From: Synura sp. LO234KE
Lineage: Eukaryota > Sar > Synurophyceae > Synurales > Mallomonadaceae
DNA: 16,239 nucleotides
Direction of reading: 5' to 3'
Assembly (NCBI GenBank): GCA_015143735.1
Contig: VKHC01000177.1
Span: forward strand, 1 to 16,239
Positions 1 through 8,574 of the stretch are shown here, piece by piece; the first letter of the stretch is position 1, and every line of letters starts with the position of its first letter. Position numbers and translations under genes: made by a program. The notes under the pieces are model-generated. The model was not told the origin of the DNA. It saw nothing but the letters and a program-made list of their open reading frames with translations, and ran no database searches.

Positions 1-598
1 TCATCTGCATTAGCCACATGAACGGCAAGTTCTTGCTCCAGTTTCTCAGCGAATTTTTCGCGGTACTCTTCAATCTGGTTTTCCAAATGGCGAATGGTAA
101 TGTCTTGATTTTTTAGTTGTTGGAATTCTTCTTCATATTGTGAGAGTTCCGCTTTCAAGCGCTTGATTTCAAGTATGTGGGTGGAGGTGGCGGTTAATTG
201 CACTACCAAAGATTCAATAGCCAGAGCTGGATCAGGTGCATCATAAACAGATTTATAAAGACCGTGAAAACAAGCTTCGCTAAATTTCGAGCGTCGAGAT
301 AATTGGTCAATCTCCTCTTGATAAGCCTTTAATACTTCAGTAATTTGTCCCAGCTGCTCCTCCTTAGGTCTATTTCTAAAGTTCTTGGTTATGTCATTTA
401 ATCTCTTGCGACCACTGACCGAAGCAGTTTTAAGTTCACGGATTTCCTGGCACTTTTGACCAAGTAAGAAAAGCAAAATATTAAAAAAAATTGCCTTACT
501 TGCTTATCCAAAGATAACCTACGCCCATCCAAGTCAAAATTTTTCCAAAATTCGAGAATTTTATTCACATCAAAGTCTGCACCTGTGGGGTCCTCCAT
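1..598 (-). CDS. CASP/CUX1-type Golgi coiled-coil protein, N-terminal part (runs off the window)
   Basis: The spliced N-terminus resembles CASP, the Golgi-membrane coiled-coil protein made from the animal CUX1 locus and called COY1 in yeast. CASP is a golgin-like tail-anchored protein involved in vesicle tethering. Exon 1 (598-500) starts at ATG 598 and encodes 33 residues including FWKNFDLDGRR, the position of the family's FW-x-x-FDL opening. A 53-base intron (499-447, GTAAGG...CCAG, phase 0) follows. Exon 2 (446 to beyond 1) includes EEIDQLSRRSK, YDAPDP and LKNQDITIRHLE, which parallel the conserved CASP segments GEIDALSKRSK, DVPDP and VKNQEVTIKALK. The remainder is acidic, Lys/Glu/Gln-rich heptad coiled coil. 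The C-terminal CASP region and membrane anchor lie outside the window. The gene is divergent to the kinase at 954. The family call rests on remembered conservation, not on a search. Confidence 0.85.
447..499 (-). other. Intron 1 of the CASP-like gene (53 bases)
   Basis: On the minus strand the donor is CAA|GTAAGG and the acceptor TGCCAG|GAA, with a T-rich body. Removing it keeps the frame (phase 0) and joins two segments that both match the CASP N-terminus. Reading through instead meets a stop about 100 bases later. Confidence 0.85.
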
Positions 599-953
599 CT
601 TACTTAGTTTCCTCTAGTTTCAATTTTCAGTTTTTGACGTGAGATTCTTAAGTTGCACAGGAACTTGTACTGCGTAGTAGGATCGGAGGGATTATTTGCC
701 ACTAGAAATATATGGTGCTTGCTTATAGCATAGGGTAGGAAGGATTAAATCTGCCAAGGACGCACGTGTTTGTTTAAGTTTTGTTGCACAGCAAATAAAG
801 TAATTTAAAATTGCATTTTTTTTTTGTGCTCTTTTACAAATTTTAGACGCCGGACACAAGTCTCGCCGGAGACAGATTTTTGATATTTTTGGTTTCCATC
901 TTTGCTAAGTGATAAGTAGGTAAATCTCTAGTATGGGCCTCGCACACTAATAG
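599..953. promoter_or_regulatory. Divergent intergenic spacer, probable bidirectional promoter
   Basis: The 355 bases between the two outward-facing start codons must hold the control regions and 5' leaders of both genes. A T10 tract followed by TGCTCTTTTACAAATTTTAG (ending at 846) looks like a 3' splice site on the plus strand, so the kinase leader may be spliced. A small perfect hairpin, GTCTC-GCCG-GAGAC, lies at 860-873. No convincing TATA box is placed. Confidence 0.5.
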
Positions 954-3900
954 ATGAAATCGTCAAGTTCGATTTTGGGCCTACTGGTATGTGTGATTTA
1001 TATTGTGAACTTTCGAGAAAGAGAATATATTTGCGACAACAGCTCGGATATTGGGAAAGTTGGAGATTGTTTCGTCAACGCCATCATTGTTGCAATAGCC
1101 ATCTTATCCGTAGCAATATTCGAAGCCTCAATAGATCTCCTGAATTTTCAATTGTTTCCTATTCGTATGACTATTCTTTTTATTCCCAGGATTTTCTTCC
1201 TCGGAGGAACATTCCTCATTAATTGTTACATCCTTAGTATCCACAAAAATTGCAGAACTATATTTGATTTGTCCATATCTCTAAATTTTCAAAGTTTTTG
1301 TTTGATTCATGGCTGCTTTAGCATAATCTCTAAATATCTTAAAAGCCCTACTTTGAAATATTTGGATATAGCTATTCAAGTATTTGCATGTATTTCAGAT
1401 GTGCTATTGGCCAGTATCAATTATGAGTTAAAATTTGATTCAACATTGGGATCATTCGCTTTTGCTTCCTCCATGGCATCAGTTTTATTGCTTTTGTATT
1501 TCTTGAGCAAGTGTCGCAGTATGCTGAGACCTCTCACACAAACACATTACGACAAAGTGTTATGCGGAGAACGCGTACTTGCATTTCTGTGTGTTTTAAT
1601 CATTTGCATTACGTTTATTGGTAGAATCATTTTTATTTGCTCTTGTCTCGGGCGTCATTTTGGCACAACTACCCAAGGCATTTTGTTGGGTTATCAATAT
1701 ATACTTTCGATACTCTGCGTTCTTCTATCCCTGGCTCAGAGCAGAATATCCAGATGGAGCGAATGCGGCCTAGAGGTATATTGATCTCCATCCATATTAC
1801 CTTCATCCAAGCTCCTTAACGTTTCTTGAAATCAATTGAAAATTTCAGGATGAATTGGTTACACTGAAATGCAGCTTCATCCGTTACATTTCCCATGAAC
1901 TTCGGTCTCCTCTCAATACCATATCTATGGGGTTACAATTACACTCACAGCAAAAAAGGGAGGAAGCCCATCACAAAATTTTGAACTGTAGCGATAGTAT
2001 TAGTGTTACGTCCAACAATCTCTTGGAGGCCGATGTGAATAGGCTCCTCCTCGATATGGTAATAGCATGCGACCATAACGTGAGCGTATTAAACAACTTG
2101 GCGACCTATGAGCTCTTGGAGCGTGGAGTGGTACTTTCGCCCGAGGATGTCCGGATATACGATTTTATTCGAGACCTGGTGAATTATAATCAAGATAAAG
2201 CGGAGGCCAGAGAGAAGTACTTGATTCTGTCTGAAACAGCGGACGACTTGCGTAATATTTGTGTGAGCGCGGACGCTTATCGTCTGCAACAAGTTCTCCA
2301 GAACATTCTAGACATCGTTTTCAACGTTACTCCAGCGAATAAAACCATTCATTTTGCTTTATCGCGACTCGCGCATGATCATTGTGGCGCTCATGGTCAA
2401 CCACTGACTTCACCGACGATCCTAGGGACTCATACCTTAAAGCCCATCCAGAACTTGACTTCTTTACAGACGCAATTTCCAGTCCTCGAGAGACTACTGT
2501 CGCGGTCTAGAACCCTGCCTGATTGTAATCAATTGCGAGTGACCGTATCCATAGTAGAGTTCATTCCACCAAAGGTAACCGACATTTTAACTTGCTTTGC
2601 CGGCGACAGATTTCGCTTGTTGCTTCACTTTTCAAATAAAAATGTATAACGCTTATTACACTCGCGCCTGACCGTTACCTCCCATTTAGATGTTGATAAT
2701 TGACATGAAAAAGTCTCTGGAGTCTTTTGATTTTGGCACCCTTCTGAGTGGTACTATGCTGGGCGCTGGTCTTGGCCTGTGGAGTAAGTGTACTTTCTAC
2801 ATTCCCCATTCACTGAAGTTAATTTATATTCTTGTGATGCGCATGATTACTCTGTTGTATTGGTTGGCAGCTTCTCGTCAAATCATCGAGATGTTTGGCG
2901 GTACTTTAGAACTGCATGTGACCGCCAACGAGAGAGAGATGAGATTTGTCATTGACCTGCCGATACATTCCGACCATTCGCCGAGCAGTCCTCGCATCCC
3001 TGGAAGAGCAGTCGGGTCCTCTCTGCGTGAACCGTCAGTATCCATCGCAGACTCAAACTATGTCCCTGTTACCGCACAAGCATCGATACGAAGTTGTTAC
3101 CGTAAAAGCAGTCGACAAGTGAATGTCGGAAATGATGGGTCCGAGTCACAATCGGTGGTCCTTGAACTTCCTCCCGATGGTTATTGTAATCAGGATTCGA
3201 CTGGAATGGACAGCATTCGTTCAAGTGAGGAGTCCAAGAAAGACGTGTATGTGGTGGACGCTACGAGAGTAGAGGATTCGCAGCCTCTCACCAAACGGAG
3301 ACTCCGCGCCTGGTCCTCCTTGGAATCATTAGCTTCCCAGTTCTCTGCTTCACCTCGTCTTTCTAGAACACTTTCTCAATCGGAGGAGCGGCCATTGAAC
3401 TCGCCCAAACAAGAAAGACAAGCTGAGCGCCTTGTTGACCTTGTAGCTAGGGACCAAAGAGTAACAGCAACCATTCAAGGGGGGAGCACTTCGCCTCGCG
3501 CCCTTCTGGGAAATAGCTCTGATAAATTGAATGGTGAGCGGAGTTGTCGCCGTGCTTCACGATTACCCCCCCGGCTGTCGCTGGAGCGGACTTTGCGGTT
3601 AGAGGGGAAGAAGGCGCTCATCGTAGACGACGTCTTATCTAATCGGAAAGTGTTGCTAAGACACATGCGGAACTTGTTTGACCATATTGATGAGGCGGAG
3701 GACGGTGTTCAGGCTGTGAATTGTGTGAAGCGAGCCGCGGAACAGGGCTCGCCGTATGATATAATCTTTATGGATTTCGTAATGCCGAACATGGACGGAC
3801 CCACGGCCACAGCGGAGATCCGTGGTATGGGGTTTAAGGGGCCTATATTTGGAGTAACTGGAAATGCACTGACGTCAGATATTCAACTGTTTATTGAGAG

Positions 3901-4063
3901 GGGTGCCAACGGCGTGTTCTTAAAGCCCGTTGATATGGTGTCCGTTGATCGCGCGCTTAGAGGTAACACATACACAGAATATCGCGCCACTTACGTAATC
4001 GTTCTCACTTCTCCAATATTGATATGATTACTATATTTCCTATACACAGAATGTTTCCAGTAA
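954..4063 (+). CDS. Membrane-bound hybrid histidine kinase with degenerate ATPase domain and C-terminal receiver
   Basis: Proposed exons are 954-1775, 1849-2574, 2690-2783, 2871-3962 and 4050-4063, giving about 915 residues. ATG 954 follows directly on an in-frame TAG. Residues 1-270 are very hydrophobic with about seven or eight membrane segments and no recognised sensor domain. The dimerisation/phosphoacceptor segment has SHELRSPLNT, with the phospho-His near residue 290. The ATPase region keeps RLQQVLQN (N426) and the G2 box GAGLGLW (541-547). The second N-box Asn is replaced by Ile430 and no DxGxG G1 box is visible. A Ser/Arg-rich linker covers about 590-790. The receiver is complete: D800/D801, phosphoacceptor D849 in MDFVMPNMDG, T877 and K899 in LKP. 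The hybrid layout implies His-to-Asp phosphotransfer onto its own receiver, but autokinase activity is doubtful. The last exon is the weakest part of the model, because three acceptors are possible. Confidence 0.8.
1776..1848 (+). other. Kinase intron 1 (73 bases)
   Basis: Donor GAG|GTATAT and acceptor AATTTCAG|GATGAA, phase 0. The upstream frame stops inside the intron. Splicing joins the last membrane segment to DELVTLK, just ahead of the H-box. Confidence 0.85.
2575..2689 (+). other. Kinase intron 2 (115 bases)
   Basis: Donor AAG|GTAACC and acceptor CCATTTAG|ATG, phase 0. It lies where a G1 box would be expected. The junction is therefore worth confirming, because a different splice choice could change the reading of the ATP-binding site. 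Reading straight through reaches a stop at about 2649. Confidence 0.7.
2784..2870 (+). other. Kinase intron 3 (87 bases)
   Basis: Donor GGA|GTAAGT and acceptor TTGGCAG|CT, phase 1. The length is a multiple of three and it has no in-frame stop, so an unspliced reading stays open. Splicing fuses GAGLGLW to TSRQIIEMFGG, which restores the normal G2-box-to-helix spacing of histidine kinase ATPase domains; retention would insert 29 residues there. Confidence 0.85.
3963..4049 (+). other. Kinase intron 4, alternative acceptors possible (87 bases)
   Basis: Donor AGAG|GTAACA after the last receiver helix, phase 1, then a pyrimidine-rich stretch and CACAG at 4049. This acceptor gives four more residues and a TAA at 4061-4063. 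CCAG at 4060 gives about ten residues (stop 4090-4092). TAAG at 4065 gives a longer tail. Without splicing the frame ends at 4027. The receiver itself is unaffected. Confidence 0.55.
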
Positions 4064-4827
4064 GCTTCTTACGAGGTGCCTGCGCAAGCTAAAAAGATGA
4101 CGATGCACTATCCTTTCCTGGCTTATTAGAATGGTCAGCTTAGAGTGGACAGAGGTCAATAGGATTCATTTCCCTGCGTTTTGGGTTTTGGCATGGCTTG
4201 AAAAAGCATTTATATATATTTTTATATTTTTATTTACTGGTTGATTTCGAGTGTAGTGCAATATTTCTGTAGAGCAAAAAGGTTGTGCGAACAGCACTAC
4301 CCTTGCGCTGTTCAGGGTATTGGATGCCATTACACCATGTTCACTTTGCATGTGTCCTTCGGATATTAATCCTTGATTTTACACGACTGCAGATGTTAGT
4401 CTAGCCGAAGCAATATACCGAATAATTTGTTCCGATTATAGCAGTGTCTGGCTTTGTAAATAATATGCCCGCAATCTTGGTGCCGGAAGCCAAATAACTA
4501 ATTGCTCTGTCAGGGTGAAGAGGAAAGTCGAGCATCATTCAAATAAACGGAAGAGAAAAAAGTGTGAAGCCAATAACCACTTTATGTATCAGAAGTGGCA
4601 CTTCCTTGTACTCGACTCTGTGGCGACCTCTAGTCGCCAACTAGGTCCCCATAGTACTCGTACATGGGTGGAGTGCAGTCATTGACGGAGCGAAAATGCA
4701 GAAAAAACGCTCACCAGAGAGGGTGTTGCCGCCCCTCAAAAGGAGTCAGATCAGCCATGCTGGTGAGGGTCCATGCGAGGAGGTGGCAGTCCTTGCCAGA
4801 GCCCGCGTGTGACCCGGGTGCAGAGGC
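4064..4827. other. Region downstream of the kinase, no gene seen
   Basis: The first part is AT-rich with TATATATTTTTATATTTTT near 4210. An AATAAA at about 4541 could be a distal poly(A) signal for the kinase. From about 4600 the composition shifts to GC-richer DNA with only short, biased open frames. I see no RNA gene here. Confidence 0.5.
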
Positions 4828-4965
4828 TTTGCCGAAAATCCAGTAGTTATTTACTCAGAGAATGGTGGAAACAGGGTGAAAACAAACACATCCCTATCTT
4901 GCTACGTTAAGCAAATAACTATCCCCCTGTGTACCGAAGGAGGGCAAGTCCCGTGACCGAGTAGG
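4828..4965 (+). repeat. Dispersed repeat family, copy A
   Basis: The core starts with TTTGCCGAAAATC, followed by GTAGTTATTTACTCAG, then CCCTGTGTACC and GCAAGTCCCGTGACCGAGT. The inverted copy at 9306-9160 has the same landmarks: TTTCCCGAAAATC, GTAGTCAGTTT, CTCTCCATGAACC and GCAAGTTCCAAGACCGAGT. Both copies have 127 bases from the first landmark to GACC. The downstream boundary is unclear. Confidence 0.6.
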
Positions 4966-5424
4966 GGCAGGGCGAGGAGACCGCACGCCCAAGGGCGGGG
5001 AAACTTCTCCCCCGCGGAAGGTTAGTACGCGACGATGTCCCCAACGAGGTGAAAGGGTACACGTAGCGAACCAAAAGCCCCAACCAAAAGGTAACACCAA
5101 GCAGGGCGCACAAACACGAGAGTGAAAGCTAGGGAGTCTACTAGCAAACTGATGTGCACTAGGAGAAAACGAAAAGCTCCTTTTCCGAACGCGCGTGAAT
5201 AATCGAGAGAGAACGAATGACCAAGATGTAAGCGTTGTGAGGTCTCCGCGTGCCGTGGGGGCGTTCGTCTTGGCACTCGGGCAGAGGGTGGAGAGGCTCG
5301 GAGAGGGCGCGTTGCGCGAAGCGTACCGATGACACTCTCGTTCCACCCATGGGTTATGTGTTTCGTCTGGCATCACGACTGGAGTAAAAAGTAGACGACG
5401 CTCTGCGCTGGGGTCCATGTCCTG
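4966..5424. other. GC-rich stretch with no supported gene
   Basis: A 174-residue minus-strand open frame (4894-5418) lies here. It is dominated by Ser, Arg, Pro and Leu, overlaps repeat copy A, and shows no domain. It is in the same frame as the broken gene that ends at TGA 5425-5427, so a few residues beyond that stop might once have been coding, but I do not call a gene. Confidence 0.4.
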
Positions 5425-6432
5425 TCAAGCGTCTCCTGTGCACCAAGCCGCATCCACATGCTGTATAATTTCTTCCCAGAGCGGATCAATGAGCGCCGTC
5501 CACGGGTTGTGTTCAACCGGACTAAGAAACAAGCAATCAATCTCTTGAACCATATCGAGAGTGAAGTGTCCCAGAAGGCCACGATAGTACTGTCCTGATT
5601 GGGCAGCAATATGTCGCAACCAACTGAGAATGGTTGTACTGCACGGCGGAAAGACCTCAGGGAGTGCATGTTCGCGAACTTTTGCAAGCAACGCTGCTGG
5701 GCACATCCTGATGTCAAGGGTACGGAATTCCTCTACATGAGGACTGGAAACGGAAGCGTCGAATGAAGAGAAAGCTACCGAGCCAGCTCCTTTCAACGTA
5801 CAATTTTTTTCCGGGCGTCGTCATTTTGTAGTTCAAATTGCTGGGGTAACCCCATGGCCCGAACCCCTTTATCCGAAGTACTCGGAATACCTTCTCGAGG
5901 AGGCCTGCTATGTGTCCGCTGCAAATTCGCTTGTGTAGTTTGTCCATAGAAATATTTTGTTGACGACAGTAAGCCCGCTCTGGGTGATCAAGATCCGTAA
6001 TGTTAGCTGTCCACATGACTGGAAAGTGCCTCTCATGAAGCGCTTTGAGGAGGCCTTCGTTAATCCGAATGGAAGCAAAATAGTTGGCTACCTCAACTTC
6101 GTCTAGTGGTGTGTGCGAAGCAAAAAAGCTTTCTGTTGTGGAGAAACCGCATGAAGTGGAAAGTGCTCAGGCAAGGGTGGCTCTGAAGAAGTGAGAATAC
6201 AGTTGGAAGCAGCAGCTAGATTACTAGCTGCAGCCATTTGCGCAGAGTGCTGATATAGCATCGAATGTTCCTCCCTAATCTTCCGTTCGAGGTCGCGAAC
6301 GTCCAATGATGTCTTAAACTCACAATCAGGCGCGGCATTTGTAGATTCTTCCGTCGGATTCGAGGTAGAATTGGAATCTAGACTGCAAATAACACTGATA
6401 TGGACCTTTATTTTTCTGCCTCCAGGATTCGT
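5425..6432 (-). pseudogene. Unidentified minus-strand coding sequence with two frameshifts at homopolymers
   Basis: Three adjoining minus-strand frames read as one protein of about 335 residues if two homopolymers are miscounted. Segment 1 (6432 to about 6125) contains DVRDLERKIREEHSMLYQHS and an Ala-rich stretch. Segment 2 (about 6120 to 5812) contains ANYFASIRINEGLLKALHER and MWTANITDLDHPERAYC. Segment 3 (about 5803 to 5425) contains AKVREHALPEVFPP, GQYYRGLLGHFTLDMV and HNPWTALIDPLWEEII. The breaks fall at a run of six A at 6122-6127 and seven T at 5804-5810 (plus strand). Composition and residue patterns look like real protein with amphipathic helices, but I recognise no family. No starting ATG is evident, and the 5' part is involved in a tandem duplication. 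It may be a decayed host gene or transposon gene, or an intact gene with assembly indels. Confidence 0.5.
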
Positions 6433-6676
6433 TTACAAAGGTTCTGTGATCCGGCCCATGCACCTTTCGTGCAGGAATGGAACTGGAGAGAACTCGCAGG
6501 AGATACTACTGGTACGCCTATTCGCTGGTGTAAGGCGCAGAAGTAGAAGCTCTAACAACTTTAGACCTCGTCAATACTGGAGAATATCCGAATATAAAAC
6601 TTTGAGTGTCCAAGTTGTGAGATAGGTTAAAAAATTACTAACAGGAAAAGTAATCACTTTATCACGCGCCGTCAAC
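6308..6676. repeat. Tandem duplication, copy 1
   Basis: This unit begins GATGTCTTAAACTCACAATC and ends at about TTTATCACGCGCC. It is repeated immediately downstream with an offset of 369 bases and is similar over its whole length, with scattered substitutions and small indels. On the minus strand copy 1 continues openly into the downstream coding sequence, while its upstream part is broken by a stop and a net loss of 7 bases relative to copy 2. Confidence 0.8.
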
Positions 6677-7048
6677 GATGACTTAAACTCATAATCAGGC
6701 GCGGCATTTTGTAGATTCTTCCATCGGATTAGAGGTAGAATTGGAATCTAGACTGCGTTGCAGATAACACTGATATGGACCTTTTCGTTTCTCTTCCTCC
6801 AGGATTCGTTTACAAAGGTTCTGCGACCGGGCCCATGCATCGTCCGTACAGGAACGGAAATGGATAGAACTCGCTGGAGACAATGCTAGTACGCCGATTC
6901 GCTGGAGTCTGCAACTGCATTAGACCTCGTCAATACTGGAGTATATCCGAACGTAAAACTCTGAGTGTCCAAGTTGCGAGAAGCTTTTTTTTTGGTTAAA
7001 ACCTTATTTGCAGGACGAATAGTAAATATTTTATCACGCTCCGGATTG
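6677..7048. repeat. Tandem duplication, copy 2
   Basis: Begins GATGACTTAAACTCATAATC and ends at about TTTATCACGCTCC. Shared blocks with copy 1 include AATCAGGCGCGGCATTT, GAGGTAGAATTGGAATCTAG, GGATTCGTTTACAAAGGTTC and AGACCTCGTCAATACTGGAG. Divergence is large enough that the event is not recent. Confidence 0.8.
6695..6910 (-). pseudogene. Coding fragment in duplication copy 2
   Basis: An open minus-strand frame contains SQNLCKRILEEEKRKGPYQC and LDSNSTSNPMEEST. It then goes out of frame because copy 2 has four A where copy 1 has three (minus strand, just after the EEST codons). Copy 1 keeps the later frame but has lost the earlier one. The two copies therefore look like complementary remnants of one ancestral exon of the gene at 5425-6432. 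Confidence 0.45.
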
Positions 7049-7215
7049 ATGGCGCTGAAATTCTGTACCCCAGCTCCTATGAACGATGTTACATCGCCTT
7101 CTCCCTCACGAGACCCTTGTTTTGGCCAGAGAAGTCGGTTTTGCAATTTGCAATTTTTTTGGAAACGCTGGAAGCCGGGGATGAAACCACCTGTACTCTT
7201 GATAGCATAGATAAC
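6886..7215 (-). pseudogene. Upstream coding fragment, unknown family
   Basis: The minus strand is open from just after a TAG near 7216 to a TAG at 6886, about 109 residues, with no ATG near the 5' end. It includes STGGFIPGFQRFQ, SFIGAGVQNFSAINPE and RNLDTQSFTFGYTPV. It reads toward the copy 2 fragment and could be an earlier exon of the same gene; no good donor is placed. Upstream in the same frame the reading stays mostly open to about 7520, with three stops. I recognise no domain. Confidence 0.35.
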
Positions 7216-7216
7216 G

Positions 7217-7576
7217 ATGATCTATATGCCATTTGACAATTTCTTAGGCAAAACTGGTCAGAATTCGAGTAGAAAGAAAAATCTTAGATGTGGTCGGGAC
7301 GAAAACCGTCACAGTGGGAGAATGAGTGTGGGGGCGAACGATAGCGCCGCTGCGTCCTCCTGCTGGCATATCAGTGGGAAAACAGACTCCGTCCTATGGT
7401 GGATGGAAACGACTATAGGAGCGGTAGTATCTCCTCGTGCGGCTGAAGCACCACCTATGGCAGTAAGAGTAGCTTTTTTTGTGGTAGCTATAGGAGCTGG
7501 TTATAAAACATTCGAAACATCAAAAAAAGAAGGTCCAGTGGACTTTGCTTGGTTGGATCATATATGGTGGACCTAG
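7217..7576 (+). CDS. Possible small membrane protein, doubtful
   Basis: An ATG-initiated frame of 119 residues. The first half is polar and uninformative. The C-terminal part has a likely membrane segment (VAFFVVAIGAGY) followed by a polar tail ending FAWLDHIWW. An AATAAA lies at 7610-7615, about 34 bases after the stop, where a poly(A) signal would be. Against it, the minus strand is also open over most of this stretch, and no family is recognised. It could be a chance frame opposite an older minus-strand coding region. Confidence 0.25.
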   Translation: MIYMPFDNFLGKTGQNSSRKKNLRCGRDENRHSGRMSVGANDSAAASSCWHISGKTDSVLWWMETTIGAVVSPRAAEAPPMAVRVAFFVVAIGAGYKTFETSKKEGPVDFAWLDHIWWT

Positions 7577-8118
7577 TATAGTTGGGGGCGATATTTAAAT
7601 GGTGTGGTGAATAAATATTGGCATCTTTCTTGTTTGTCACCTGTATGTCAATTTCTAAATTATCACAAGTTCCGCTATATCATAACGCGCGCATTCCCAC
7701 CTCGATCACCAATCAACTTTTACTAAGACGAACAGCTCCACTCTCGTGCGCTTCGCGCTTTCCTCCGCTCTCGGAATTCCTACTTCCGCGCAGGTAAAAA
7801 ATACCTCGTCCCCAGAGCGGCTCTCGTAATGGATAGTGCTTGTTGAACCTCCTAGCAGCCGCGGGCCTGCTACTGCTCTTAACCAGCCAGGACCTGCATC
7901 CGTGCTTAAAAATTTAGCACCATTAGAGTGCTCCCAAAAATAGCAACCACCGTCGGATCGCCTTATGTAGCGGTCACTCTACCTTGCTTGTACACTAAAA
8001 TTTGCCGCCGCTACTAGTTAGTAGTAATAAACAAGGCACCGAGCGAGTAGGAGGATCTGAGGAGGGGCTTCCTTCCGATGCAGGCGACTTGGAGGTTGAG
8101 CTTTTCAAGGTGGACCAG
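7577..8118. other. Spacer with no gene seen
   Basis: Mixed-composition DNA between the doubtful small frame and repeat copy B. All six frames are broken into short pieces. A GC-rich patch at about 7740-7870 has no recognisable motif. Confidence 0.5.
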
Positions 8119-8260
8119 TTTCCCGAAAATCTTATTGGGGATAAGTTAGACACAAACCGATAAGGGAACTACAAAAAATTCCCACCCCCAATCGAAGGAA
8201 ACAACTCTCCATGTACCAACTGGCTAGCCCCGTGACCAAGTGGAGAGCTTAGAGTTGCTG
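8119..8260 (+). repeat. Dispersed repeat family, copy B
   Basis: Starts with TTTCCCGAAAATC at 8119-8131. AACTCTCCATGTACC and CCGTGACCAAGTGGAGAGC follow, then TTAGAGTTGCTGCTCTCGG. The inverted copy C has CACTCTCCATGAACC, AGACCGAGTGGAGAGC and TCTGAGTGAATGCACTCGA in the same order. The distance from the first landmark to GACC is 115 bases here and 127 in the other two. The 3' limit may be further right, near 8300. Confidence 0.65.
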
Positions 8261-8300
8261 CTCTCGGACCCGTAACTTTCGACGGGCCCCGGCACGGATA

Positions 8301-8574
8301 GTCTCCGGTTCCCTCCGAGTACGGAATCTGGAGGGCGCAAGGAGGAGTGTGATGTGCGACAGAGGAGAAGAGAGGCTTGAGGACGCGGTAGCGCCACGGG
8401 CAGCGAGTTCATCAGCGGAGGCATTTCCAAGTCGTCTGGCGTGGGGCTCCCTGTGTCGATTGTTGACCCCTAAAAGGTCTCTACAAACCAAGATGGAAGG
8501 GTTCGCTGATCCTCTCCCCTAGACTCTCTCACTGCATCGGCCGCTATTGACAGGATACGAAGGCGTGTGCAATG
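8301..8574. other. Spacer before the minisatellite, no gene seen
   Basis: GC-rich, with short overlapping minus-strand frames of biased Ser/Arg/Leu composition and no domain. Nothing here is supported as a gene. Confidence 0.5.

Noticed and set aside
2089-2292. Antisense open frame within the kinase exon
   Set aside because: It is a shadow of the H-box/ATPase coding frame on the opposite strand, with no features of its own.
4894-5418. 174-residue minus-strand open frame
   Set aside because: Ser/Arg/Pro/Leu-biased composition with no domain, and it runs through dispersed repeat copy A. It is in frame with the broken gene upstream, but only across a stop at 5425-5427.
8226-8260. tRNA gene suggested by TGACCAAGTGGAGAGC
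   Set aside because: Only an A-box-like word is present. There is no GGTTCRANTCC B box at the right distance and no acceptor stem.
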